Assembly (NCBI GenBank): GCA_036852015.1
Contig: JAANDG010000117.1
Location: 124,001-188,000, forward strand
Origin: Pelodera strongyloides
Lineage: Eukaryota; Nematoda; Chromadorea; Rhabditida; Rhabditidae
Reading direction: 5' to 3'
Length of the DNA stretch: 64,000 bases
Part shown: piece after piece, positions 25,801-43,375 of the stretch
How positions within the stretch are numbered: the first letter of the stretch is position 1
How the letters are laid out: the number at the start of each line of letters is the position of its first letter
The notes under the pieces: generated by a model
The model's input: the letters and a program-made list of their open reading frames with translations, nothing else
Databases searched by the model: none
What the model was told of the DNA's origin: nothing
Made by a program: the position numbers and the translations under genes

Positions 25801-27038
25801 ATTTTTCCCATTACTTGAGTACTGCAAAAGAAGAATTGTCTAAGCCTGTATCTCATCTGATCTTGAATTTAGGCCTCGTTAAGTGTATAATCCACAATTC
25901 TTCCACATCCATTAATCAGAATATATGTGTTTAGGAGATTAGCACCTTTTCTGGCAAAGTGAAGTTGGCTGAACCGGGATCGAAGACATTTAAATCTGGC
26001 GAGCTTCAAGTGAAAGACGGAACAAAGGTAGGTTGAGTCGTTTCAAAAACCGTCAGGTATTTCGCTTTAAAGCGAAATACCGGCCGGTTTTTGAAACGCA
26101 TCGAGTGCTCCCTGCTTTCCTATCTTTCATATGCAAATGATCATAAATTTGAATGAAAAATAGACCCCAATAGACCCCTTTTAGCATAACTGCATAAGAA
26201 TGCTGATATTTGAGATACGTTTCAAAAACCGGCTGGTATTTCGCTTTAAGACCGAAATATCCACATACTCAGGCAGAATATAGAAGTATAAAAGGCACTA
26301 GGTTGAAGACTTGAACCTTTAATGGCTGCTAATCAATAGTGTCATTCTTTAGTAATTTAGAACACATGTTTGAGTGAGCTTGAGATTCCGACGGCATATC
26401 GTTGACGAAACAATAAAACGGACTCGAATTGTCTCCTAGATTCGGTATTAACCATAAGGCCATCATCATTCGTAAATCATAAATTCACAAAGTCTAATGT
26501 ATTTAAGCTTTGTTTGTTCCGTGGTACAAAACTACAAGAAGAGTGGGACATTGATTATACCATTTGGTACAATGGTGCTGAGCAGGGAAGAAAGGTGGGT
26601 GGCTCTAGTACTTTTATGCTTGTTAATATTTTTGAGTGGGGTTTTTTCTAGACATTAGATAAAAATCATCTAAATGAATGGGAATTATGGGCACTGAAAC
26701 TCCAAGGTTACGTTGCGTACCGTACGGGTGATGGAGTATTCGGCTCGGCTATAAATTCTGAACATGTTTAATTTCTGGCGAACCCCACCATTTAAAAGAC
26801 ATTTATAAGGCGGGTACCGTGAACCGTGGCCATTTTTTGTTCTTTACTTTCATTTCATTTATTGCAGGCTCCGCAACCATTCAATGCCACTTTCTTTCAC
26901 AGTTCATCAGTGCAATATAATGATAAATTCTGTGGTTGGTGTCTTTCCTTCAAGACACTCCTGGAACGATCTAAGTTCCTGAATGCCGTACATTTCGCTC
27001 AGACAAGAGGAGCTCCACCAGTTATGTTACATTTTTAA
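13863..27038 (+). CDS. ARAP-like RhoGAP (Pro-rich, PH, PH, RhoGAP, RA, PH)
   Basis: About 30 exons join in phase to roughly 1,120 residues; the stop is at 27036-27038. The first assigned exon (13863-14033) starts in mid-codon, so the true start lies upstream. Residues ~1-500 are proline-rich and probably disordered, with SH3-type motifs such as APPPPVPKPRTKF and PSRPPPPRPPPPR and a tyrosine motif NPIYLNL. Residues ~503-610 and ~611-710 look like PH domains ending DTWLFMLAE and LWLRSIELAL. RhoGAP (~690-905) keeps the arginine-finger segment GIYRRNG and the NRASVDNVAKIFGPSVF segment. An RA-like domain (~940-985) and a C-terminal PH domain (~1010-1100) follow. This order matches ARAP proteins, which join phosphoinositide, Arf, Rho and Ras/Rap signalling at membranes, but no ArfGAP zinc finger is visible. 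Rho-family GTPase activation is inferred from the RhoGAP domain. Introns carry several MITEs and a 1.5 kb palindromic element. Confidence 0.82.
15718..15866. mobile_element. Small terminal-inverted-repeat element (MITE)
   Basis: A 149-bp unit beginning GAGGCCGTATTCACCAACAC and ending with its imperfect reverse complement (CCCTGCGTGTTGGTTGCATA then CGGCCTC). The arms are about 35 bp. It lies in an intron of the RhoGAP gene. No clear target duplication was found. Confidence 0.6.
18222..18239. repeat. 18-bp perfect palindrome
   Basis: AATTCCCCATGGGGAATT in an intron of the RhoGAP gene. It could be chance or a binding site; nothing around it decides. Confidence 0.6.
19299..19370 (+). pseudogene. 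tRNA-Asp-like sequence, left arm
   Basis: This 72-base segment has an acceptor stem pairing 6 of 7 (TCATTGG with ATAATGA), a D-arm segment TAGTATAGTGGTGAG as in animal tRNA-Asp, a centred GTC anticodon in the loop TTGTCAA, and the B-box GGTTCGATTCC. Ten T residues follow at once, as at a Pol III terminator. The anticodon stem pairs poorly (TGGGA against GACGA) and the T-stem is imperfect, so it is probably not a working tRNA but may still be transcribed by Pol III. Confidence 0.6.
20345..20416 (-). pseudogene. tRNA-Asp-like sequence, right arm
   Basis: Mirror copy of the left-arm sequence on the minus strand, at the exact symmetric position in the palindrome, again followed by ten T residues on its own strand. 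It has the same defects in the anticodon stem. The two copies face each other. Confidence 0.6.
26071..26245. mobile_element. TTAA-flanked MITE, AGCGAAATACC family
   Basis: The 175-bp element has ends AGCGAAATACCGGCCGG and CCGGCTGGTATTTCGCT. TTAA lies on both sides (26067-26070 and 26246-26249). An additional solo terminus in the opposite orientation (about 26039-26066, ending GGTATTTCGCT) abuts the left TTAA, suggesting insertion next to or into another copy. It is in an intron of the RhoGAP gene, near its 3' end. Confidence 0.8.
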
Positions 27039-28611
27039 AAATTTTTATATTTTGCTTTTTCCTTTGATTATTTGATAATGAGCGTTGACTGATAGATGTA
27101 AAAGTAATAATTAGGGGCTTTGATAATTAACCGCTCAGCTGATCGCCATTCCATTTGATTGATAATTATTTTCGTTATATTTTACGTTTCTTCCCTGTGT
27201 ATACTGAGTTTAGTAGTCGCACAGTGTATACTTGAGCAAGTTGGATACTTGGGCCATTGAGGGCCATATTGCTATGCAATTTCTTGTATTTAGCGTACTA
27301 GCGTTTTATTTGTAGAAGGAGTCATTTTCAGTTAAGCCATTCAAAGCGGTATGATATCCGGTTTTGAAATATGTGTTGAACACCGTACATTTCAAAGACA
27401 GTGTGCCGTTTTTTAGTATACCGCTTACCGCTTAAAGCCATTTTTGTGCCTTATTGCCTTATTCACTTGTCTGGTTGAGGTAATTAGTTCACTTTCAGAT
27501 ACTAAGCGCTTGTGCTCTCTGAATTCAGGTATTCTTTAGTCAGTGCCTTTTATACTTCTATTCTGCCTGAGTATGTGTGATATTGCTGATGCTGTATTAA
27601 AGCGAAATACCGGCCGGTTTTTGAAAGGTATCGTGGACAACTGAATTCCTACGTATTTGTGCTAATTTGCTCGAATTTAGCTCGTTTTTTTATTCTACTT
27701 ATGTACATTTGCATATGCTGCATAAGAATGCTGTTCAAAAACCGGCCGGTATTTCGCTCCGATCCAAAATCCAACAATCCAACTCCTAATGATAAGTGTC
27801 TAAACTTCCTTTGTTTCTTTTTGTTTTGTTAATTTCAGTTATACATTCTTTTCAGCATGCTGTATTTGGTTTGGTTTTTTTATTACTCATCCTTGTTCTG
27901 CTCGACATTCATGTTCTTAGTGTCTTATATTATCTCGTTTACAAGGTGCTTTACCTGTTGCGTGTACTTCTCCTCTATTGCTCTTTTTTAAGTTTTTTTT
28001 TTGTTATTGCGTCTATTTTCTGATGAGGCTAAGCACTTAATACTTAGTATTCTTTGTCAAGTTTCTTTCTTCTTTTGTTGGTTCCGTGGTCCATTCAGAA
28101 ACAACGCACGTAGTACCGTAACACTTTGACCAAGGCATTTTTTTTACTGTAGTAGTAGTGATCCGGCCGCTGTTTTCGCTTCGCTTTATTGTAATTTGCG
28201 AGTTACGTCGCTCAATTTGTCATATAATATTTGATTTGCACTATGTGCCTTTGTGAATATTTTCTTGCATATATAATATATGCGTATTTTATTATGTTGG
28301 CCTAGTTGGCCTTCTTTTTTTTATGTCCCCTCATCACTCATATCACTTAACATTTGAAAATTTCATACACGGTGAGATCGCATTGTGATTAAGCAGATTT
28401 TTTTTGTTGTATTTATAATAATAAATTTGTATAACTCAGTTACTGTATATCTGTTTTTGGCTTGAAAAGTGGGTGAATGAAGGGTCCCATTGAATACATT
28501 GATGTTATTGTTGTTCTTTTGATGTGACGCTTTTTTTGTTTGACTGGTTTGGCATGAAGTTGATATGTTTTGAATTCCAGGGTTCTGCGGCTGGGACGCG
28601 AGGAATAAATC
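27039..28611. other. Spacer, RhoGAP gene / uS9m gene
   Basis: Apart from the MITE at 27601-27758 this is AT/T-rich sequence without supported exons. The small hydrophobic open frame at 27796-28023 is T-rich low complexity and was not accepted. The uS9m promoter and 5' untranslated exon should be in the right part; an acceptor at about 28580 precedes the first coding exon. Confidence 0.55.
27601..27758. mobile_element. MITE, AGCGAAATACC family
   Basis: The 158-bp copy has both inverted ends (AGCGAAATACCGGCCGG and CCGGCCGGTATTTCGCT). TTAA is intact on the left (27597-27600) but the right side reads CCGA, so one target copy has mutated or been lost. It lies between the RhoGAP and uS9m genes. 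Confidence 0.75.
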
Positions 28612-31600
28612 ATGCTGAGGACATTGTCCCTTATACGTCCGTCCTCCTCGGCGCTGCGGTTAATGTCTACCCAACAGGTACGGTATTTGGCTTCAATTAA
28701 AGGATACGGTAGTTTTGTATTCCAATTCTTTGTGCGTTCTTTGCTCGAGGTGATTTCACTCTGTACCTATGGCTAACATACTTGTTGTGCTTTCCTTCCT
28801 AAATTCATCTTTAGGCTGTTGACACTCATGCCGATACGATTGACAGTGAGAAGAAACTGAAAAAGATTGGAAAGGCTCTGGAAACGTACCTGAAGAGTTC
28901 AAAGGAGGTTAGTATGTTTTTTTTTACTTTTTGTATAAACTGCTGTCTTCACGTACACGTAGTTATCTTACTACTTCTACTTCACTTGTAGTCATAGTAC
29001 TTCACGTAGTACTGTAATCCTTCCCGATAATGTAGCATTGCGAGGATTAGTCAAAATAACCAATAACGCCAAATGGAATTAAACGAGCTTGAGTGTTTTT
29101 AGCTTCTGAAAGAGTAAGATTCTTAATGAAGTACTACGGTACTTGCTCGGCAGTCAATGCGGTGGTGTAGAGCTAGAACTAAGTAGTAGCAGTACCTAAT
29201 ATACGGTGTAAGGTTTGGCACTTTTAAGTTTCACAGATATACGTCAGCAAAAAGTTGCAAACGTTTCAGCACGTTGCCATGATGGCTCGCGAACGTGCCG
29301 ACTTTGAACTCGGAAGACGTCATCTTGCGAATATGATGGGTGTGGATCCTCATTCCCTCACACAGGAGCATATTGACAGGTTGATAGTTGTTGGTATCTT
29401 TATCTTTCTTCTGGTTCTTAGCAATGTTTCACAGATATTGTAATGATTTTTTTGACTAACTTTCGCCTATCTTATATTCTGTCTATCTTTCGTCTTTCCT
29501 CCTCTCCTTCCGTACTTTTTATTCGCGAAAAGATGTAGATGGTTCTCGAACTGTTAATAGAAGTCCTTTTCATGTATAGGATTTCAGACGTTTGTTAATG
29601 TTGGTATATGTATAGTAGCCGGATCTTGCTTTCCATATTTATATTCTCCATTTGAAACATGACATTTGGTGGACTCTATTCTTTTCAGAGCCATTGAGTA
29701 CCTCTTCCCGAGTGGTTTGTCGGATCCAAAGGCGAGACCCGTGATGAGGCCTCCGGATGAGGTGCGGTTTTCATTTTGGAATTACAATGTGTTGTTATAA
29801 AGCAAACATTAGTGATTAGTCAAGCCAGTCAATGGTTTTGAGCTTTTTTTATGCTTAATCCATCGGATTCTTTGTGCATAAATGTAGTTCCAAAATTTTT
29901 CCTACTGGAACTGTACCGCCAACGTAGGTAACTCCCCGTGTGGTACAGTCTGGGCAGTGTTTTATTGTTCATGTATTCTTGCTTTGTACTCGCATTAAGA
30001 GTCTATAGAAACTGAACTATTAGTTAGCCAGGCTGAATATATTTTTTGTTTAGATTCTCCCACGTTTCCATCGCTTTACTTTTGACGACGAAGGCCGTCC
30101 ACATGGTTCACGATTCTTCACATTTAATCCCGGATTCTATTCTTTGCTATCGGTACGGTAGATTTATTGCTTTGTATGTCGTTATGCTGAATAACCGATC
30201 TAAATTAGATTTGAAGTGACCGATGTACCTATAGATTGTGGTCTACAGTCTACATTTACGTTTTTGCGTGTAGTGTAACATAATTATGTGCGGTTTCTTT
30301 CTTTTTCCATTTATGGTAGTTAACATGTAAATTTCAGGAAATCGGTGTCAAAACGCAAAACGTGAACCGTTTCTATTACGAACGAGTGGTACTCCCGGGA
30401 GCCGATAAGAATAAGGATCTTCTGCCTGCGTATGTTTGATGTTGAAATCTATTTGTCTATTCCGGCTCTCGATGTGGGCGTTCGCAAAAATAAATATATT
30501 GGATGACTGCCGCATCGTGTTATCTTCATTCTATAACATTTCTTTGAAACATATTGATGCATATCACCAATGTGGAGTCCAGAGCCTTCGGGCCACCAGA
30601 TGCTTTGTATTATACGATATTGGTACCTACTGAACGTACCACGTTGATATGGTTTTCACTGTTCATCTTCTTCAGCTCTGTGAGCGGTACAACCTGGCTG
30701 AGTGAAGAAAAGATGAAACAGAAAATGGGCGAAAAATTCTCGTCGGAAATGGTAACGCAGTTTTTTTATTAATTTTTTTTTGGATTTGATGATTTGGCTA
30801 TTAGGTGTTATTCAGATGAGTAAATGTGTTTCTGTGTCTGCCAGTTATGTTTATCACATTCTGAATTACTTATTATTTGATGTGTTTATGCTCCAAAGTG
30901 ATGTACACATGTACATCTAAAATTTTATACATTATTTGTTCAGTACGTTCAACTCGTGATGGCGCTAGACTACTTGGTTAGTCTTCCAGGCTCTGCTATC
31001 GAAGCGGACTTTATTGCACAGGTATTTGTTCTAGTTAGTTATCTAGTTAGTTTTTTTTCAGTTCAGGTCTGTATGTTTCAAAGAAACGTATTAAGAGAGA
31101 TGCGCCAATGCACTGTAGTTATAGATGTCTTGATACATTTTCCCTGACTTTGTTTATAATCCTTTGCCGACGTAGTTATTTTGTATTTCGCTGACATTTT
31201 TATGACAGAGGTATAGACTATTGTACATGTACTATGGACTATGGTTGCGTACTGTGCTGTGCTATAGTTACTTAGGTACTGTAATATGTGCTTCTTTAGT
31301 ACCGTGCTCCGCTGGCGTCGGGCACAAAGTCCCGTTTGTTTGGTCCAGAAATTCCCGAGGTGGAGGTTTGCGCAGAGACTAACAGGAGAGTTGTCAGAGT
31401 CAGGTAAGTGTTACAGTAATGTGTTAACAGTTACCAGGGCTAGGTGAGTTACGCGCGTTGCTTTAATGGGATAATTTTGCAAACTGCCTGTCTTATCTTT
31501 TCGTTTATATGTACAATAACATTCGTGCATGACGTAGGTGATTGATTAGTAGGTAAATGTGGCATACCATATCACCACTGTCTCCTGCTAGGGTCATTTC

Positions 31601-33957
31601 GGGAGTAGTGCATGGGCCTACGTTTTGTGCAATTTGAAGTTCCTTCTTTTGTTTATTTCGCACTTTATTACTGACTCCATTCCAGCACTCGGGTGAAAGC
31701 CACACACGCTACCGTGGAAGTGAGCGATGCGGGCACTGGGCAGTGGTTGGTCGACGGGCACGAAATGGGGGATTTTGTGAGCTTGCAAGCGAGGTAAGGA
31801 AGGAAACCTACATAAGCGTTATAACGTTTTTGAAAAGTGTGTTGGGCAACTGCATTTCCATGCATTATATTCAAACGAGTATGGTTATAAGCGTTTAGCG
31901 TTTAGAGGCACGTTATGACACTTTAAAACGTCCTATATGTCCCGCTTCTGTAATTCAATAGTAATAAATAGAAATGAGGAAGTTAAACATTGTATACTTG
32001 TGAGAAATCAACTCTGGGCCGAATCCATCTGACGCAGTTGCGCATTGCGCATTTCCTGGTACAGATTTTTCAGTTCTAAAAATAGCCTATTACTTGAACG
32101 TAAAGGAATATCACTGCGCTGGTTTCCAGGCCGAATTATCGATGTACGTGGTCTTAGCAGTTAGGAATAGAGCACTTTTAGTAAAAGCTGTAAAAACCAA
32201 TAATAAAATAAATAAAAACTAAACTTGGTGTTTCAGAGAGATTATGCTGTGCCCTCTCATTGTGGCTGGTGTCTTGGGAAGAGTGGATATTAAGGCGGAA
32301 ACGTCTGGAGCAGGTATGTGTTCTTTGTGTGTTATCATTTGATTTGGACTTGTTTTGGTCTAGATTGAACTGGCAAGTCTGTCTTTTTGTCTTTGGCGAG
32401 TCTTGTTATATTTATCCCATAGTTAGTTAGTTAAGACTTGACCCGTCTACCCTGTGGTACTTGTTTATTGTATGCATTTGCTTCTTTTATATATTTATAT
32501 ATTGTAATTGTATTATTCAAGATATATTTTAAACGATTCCGCTTGCATAGGTGGTATGTCAGCCGTACCTCGTGCAGTGAGACATGGTGTGGCACTTTCC
32601 GTAGCTGCACTATTTCCTGAAACAGTGGAACGATTACGATTAGGTGGGTGGTATTTTTTAAGTAGCTATGTTTTTCTTTTGATAAATGACTGTGTTTTTT
32701 TCTTACGGTATTGCTTTTTACGGTATGTCTACTAGATCACGACATTCTTTTTCCTGGCTATGTCACTATGTTTTCCTTTTGATAAATGAAAATGACTGTT
32801 TTTTTCTTACGGTATTGCTTTTTACGGTATGTGTATGTGTACATGTAGTAGATCACGATGCTATTCCTTTTCCTAGCTATGTTACTATGTTTTTCTTTTG
32901 ATAAATGACTGTTTTTTCTTACGGTATTGCTTTTTACGGTATGTCTACTAGATCACGACATTCTTTTTCCTGGCTATGTCACTATGTTTTCCTTTTGATA
33001 AATGAAAATGACTGTTTTTTTCTTACGGTATTGCTTTTTACGGTATGTGTATGTGTACATGTAGTAGATCACGATGCTATTCCTTTTCCTAGCTATGTTA
33101 CTATGTTTTTCTTTTGATAAATGACTGTTTTTTCTTACGGCATTGCTTTTTACGGTATGTCTACTAGATCACGACATTCTTTTTCCTGGCTATGTCACTA
33201 TGTTTTCCTTTTGATAAATGAAAATGACTGTTTTTTTCTTACGGTATTGCTTTTTACGGTATGTGTATGTGTACATGTAGTAGATCACGATGCTATTCCT
33301 TTTCCTAGCTATGTTACTATGTTTTTCTTTTGATAAATGACTGTTTTTTCTTACGGTATTGCTTTTTACGGTATGTGTACTAGATCACGACATTCCTTTT
33401 CCTTAGTATCAGATTTTTTTTAATTATTTTTTTTCCGTGCAAAATCGTGGTTGTTGCAGCCGGACTACTGACATCAGATCCGCGAAAAAAGGAGAGGACC
33501 AAGGTGAACCAACCGGGTGCCAGAGCCAAGTGGATTTGGTCAGTTTACGTTTTGAAATGTGCAAATTTTTACTATTTAGAGTTTTGTCGCAGTGTTGAGT
33601 GTTATAAGAACTACTACTAATTACTTTGTTTCCAACGGTTATGTTGCTCATATGACATATGTCGGCACGCAACGACTGTTGGAGTCTTATACGATTCTAG
33701 GCATACTTAACCAAATATGCGATGAAAGGTTCTTGTCACAGCAAAGTCCAGACTGTCCAGAAGCCATGCCACCACTAGACAGCAGGTTCCCTTCGGGGAA
33801 TTGAGTTTTGAATATGGACTCAGGACTGCAGTGTCTGTAATAAATTACTGTAGCTGTTTGTCGAAAAAGGCTGCACATACCGTAGCAATTAGCAATACTA
33901 ATTGTCTCAGTTTATGGTGATTATGTATTAAATCTTACGTTTAGGAAGCGTCGTTAA
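28612..33957 (+). CDS. MRPS9: Mitochondrial small-subunit ribosomal protein uS9m
   Basis: Fourteen exons join in phase to about 386 residues; human MRPS9 is close to 396. The start ATG at 28612 opens a typical matrix-targeting sequence (MLRTLSLIRPSSSALRLMST: arginine and serine, no acids). A mitochondria-specific middle region follows (for example FNPGFYSLLSEIGVKTQNV). The C-terminal ~130 residues are the uS9 fold, with GGMSAVPRAVRHGVALSV and DPRKKERTKVNQPGARAKW. The last exon is only 13 nt (33945-33957) and supplies the KRR tail that in this family reaches toward the P-site tRNA. Reading past the donor at 33538 would instead give a long hydrophobic tail unlike the family. It acts in the mitoribosome small subunit. 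An intron holds a 216-bp tandem repeat. Confidence 0.92.
32668..33395 (+). repeat. Tandem repeat, 216-bp unit, ~3.4 copies
   Basis: Copies begin near 32689, 32905, 33121 and 33337 (partial) and are nearly identical; one C for T change is seen near 33141. Each unit is itself two diverged halves of about 100-115 bp, both containing ACGGTATTGCTTTTTACGGT. The array lies wholly in an intron of uS9m between the exons ending near 32641 and starting near 33461. Open frames of 70 codons recurring across it are a by-product of the repetition. Confidence 0.9.
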
Positions 33958-36116
33958 ACTTGGATATTTGTGGGATATATGGACGATGTCTTCTCAACAT
34001 CATCAGGATCTACTGTTTATGTAAACTTGTGTCTTGTCGATCAACTTGGTAATTGGTATTTCCCGTTTTACTTTGATGACCTCATCCATATCTATGTTTT
34101 GGGAAGAAGGCAGGTCAGTTTTTCTGTTATAATAATTTGGATGATATGTTTTTACTATCTTCTGGTAGGAAAGAAGTGACGTGTGTTCGTTACGTAGGGC
34201 TATAATAAGGAACTTTAGTTTAGGGTTTAGTGTTTCCATTGAGATTGAGTATATGTAAGAATGCGGTTTAATTATTATTTTTTTTCGATCAGATTGTTTT
34301 GCATATCTTGTTGTTTAGATGTTTGTTTTCGAATCTTTATGTTTACTTTGCTCAGTTTTTTTTTTAATTAGGTCGTTTGTATTTGAAAATTGATGCCGTG
34401 TGCAGTGCGAGCTCGTAACTTTTTGAGTCATTATTTTAGATACCGTACTTAGTTAGCTAACCTTAGGTTAGTGTATAGTCGTAGATTGAGATTGTTCGTT
34501 CTTTAGTTTTTTTGTTGGTTATGGTTATTGTTATATATTCAAAATAAATTAGAAAGAATCATACCTGCGTTTTTGATTGACTATTTTGTCGCATTCATTC
34601 ATTCTTCATGTTATTTTCTCGATGTGTCTTCTCGAACTTTTTTTCGGATTTTTTTCACAATCTACTCTAGTCTTCCTCTCGTTTTCGCCTTGACATCGGT
34701 TTCTCAAGTCTCGTATTTGTTGGGTAGGGTAGGTTTCAGTCTCACTGCTTACCGATATGTCACTTACTTGTTCACTAACGTCTAAGGAGAGCCCCCTCAC
34801 CACCCGCCTTGTCTCCCTCCCGGGAGAGGAGGAATCATCCTCCTCAAATTCCTTTTTTTTAGTCGTCATCAATGACTCAATTCTCACGTTTTACTCGTAG
34901 GGTTATCGTTATTGACCGCGGTGAAGCTTAGCCTAAGGTAAGTCTATCCCACCTTGTCTCCCTAGTCTCCCTCCCCGGGGAGACTCATCCTCCCTAAATT
35001 CCTTTCCTCCTCCTCGCTCCCTCCGATCAGCTGTCTGTTGGTTGACCCGCGCTCGCCTTTCCCGTGTCACTTGGTGTCTGTTTAGTCGTGGCCCCGCCCC
35101 CTTGCTGACCCACTGTGCGGCTCTTACTCGGCTGCTTCCTTTTCAACTACACACCATACATCCAATAGATTGACATTCGAGGAGAAACAGATTTCTTCTG
35201 AACTTGAAGCTCATGGCTGTACGATGCTCGGATCCGCCAAATCTGGTTAGTTTTTTTCAAGTAACCAGAGGGTGCGCGCCTATGAGAGACACCAGATATT
35301 TATATTGCGTAACGCGTAAACAAACAAACAAACAAATTTTGTGAGTTTTAAGATTGTAATATTTGCTTTTTGAGATTTGAGAGCTAATGGTTATTAGATG
35401 TAATATGTTTTTGAATTAAATAATCGTTGACCCACCCGCGTTAGTCCTTTGAACTTCCGGTGTTTACATAAACTTTGCTGCCAGTTCCGTAGATTTCCAT
35501 CTTATTTTTTTTTCATCCTATTTCTTTATCCCTTTTAAATTCGTTATGGCATCAGGATTTTCGACCTTAAGTAAAAAAAATAGCTCTGCATTGTGACTCA
35601 TAAAACTCTCGAATAGTGTAGGGAGGTATAAACAAGGAGAGCTGAACCTTATCGGTTTAATGCGTTTATAATTTCTTTACACGAATTTATTGATTGTATA
35701 TTGTATCAGAGAGGTTCATTTACTTTCCTTGCTTGTACGTACTGTTAAGAAGTAATTACCTTACTATTTGTCCTTTTCGTGGTCCCACGGAGTTTTTATT
35801 TATTTTCTGTGAATAAGTTTAGCCATTAATCATCAGCATCAATCGTTAATAAAGTACGGAACATTCAAGCGGTGTGATTTGATGAATAATTGTCAATGAC
35901 TAATGTGTATAGTGATGAGTATGATAATGTAATTATATTGGTTTGTTATATAGATTTTAATTCTACACGATGCTCCAGTGGTCCATGTAAATTATTGTAA
36001 ATTATGTGAGACATAGTTATTTTCAAATCCTTAGTAATTGTTATCATTATCCGGGTCTTCTTAGGACCATTCCATTATCTGGTTATTTTGAGGCATTATT
36101 ATAGTATATTATTAAG
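33958..36116. other. Spacer between uS9m and MEIOC, with possible 5' exon
   Basis: It is mostly AT-rich. A CT-rich block at about 34790-35110 contains two related segments (near 34811-34860 and 34950-35010) sharing CCTTGTCTCCCT...CATCCTCC...AAATTCCTTT. An exon-like segment at about 35175-35248 encodes LTFEEKQISSELEAHGCT with an acceptor and a GTTAGT donor; it could be an upstream MEIOC exon, but its phase-1 end does not fit the next assigned exon directly. Confidence 0.45.

Positions 36117-43375
<7,259 letters not shown>

Noticed and set aside
27796..28023. 75-codon hydrophobic open frame
   Set aside because: T-rich low complexity giving Leu/Phe/Val by composition; no homology or gene context.
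32686..33333. Three nearly identical 70-codon open frames
   Set aside because: They are the 216-bp intronic tandem repeat read in one frame; real uS9m exons lie on both sides.
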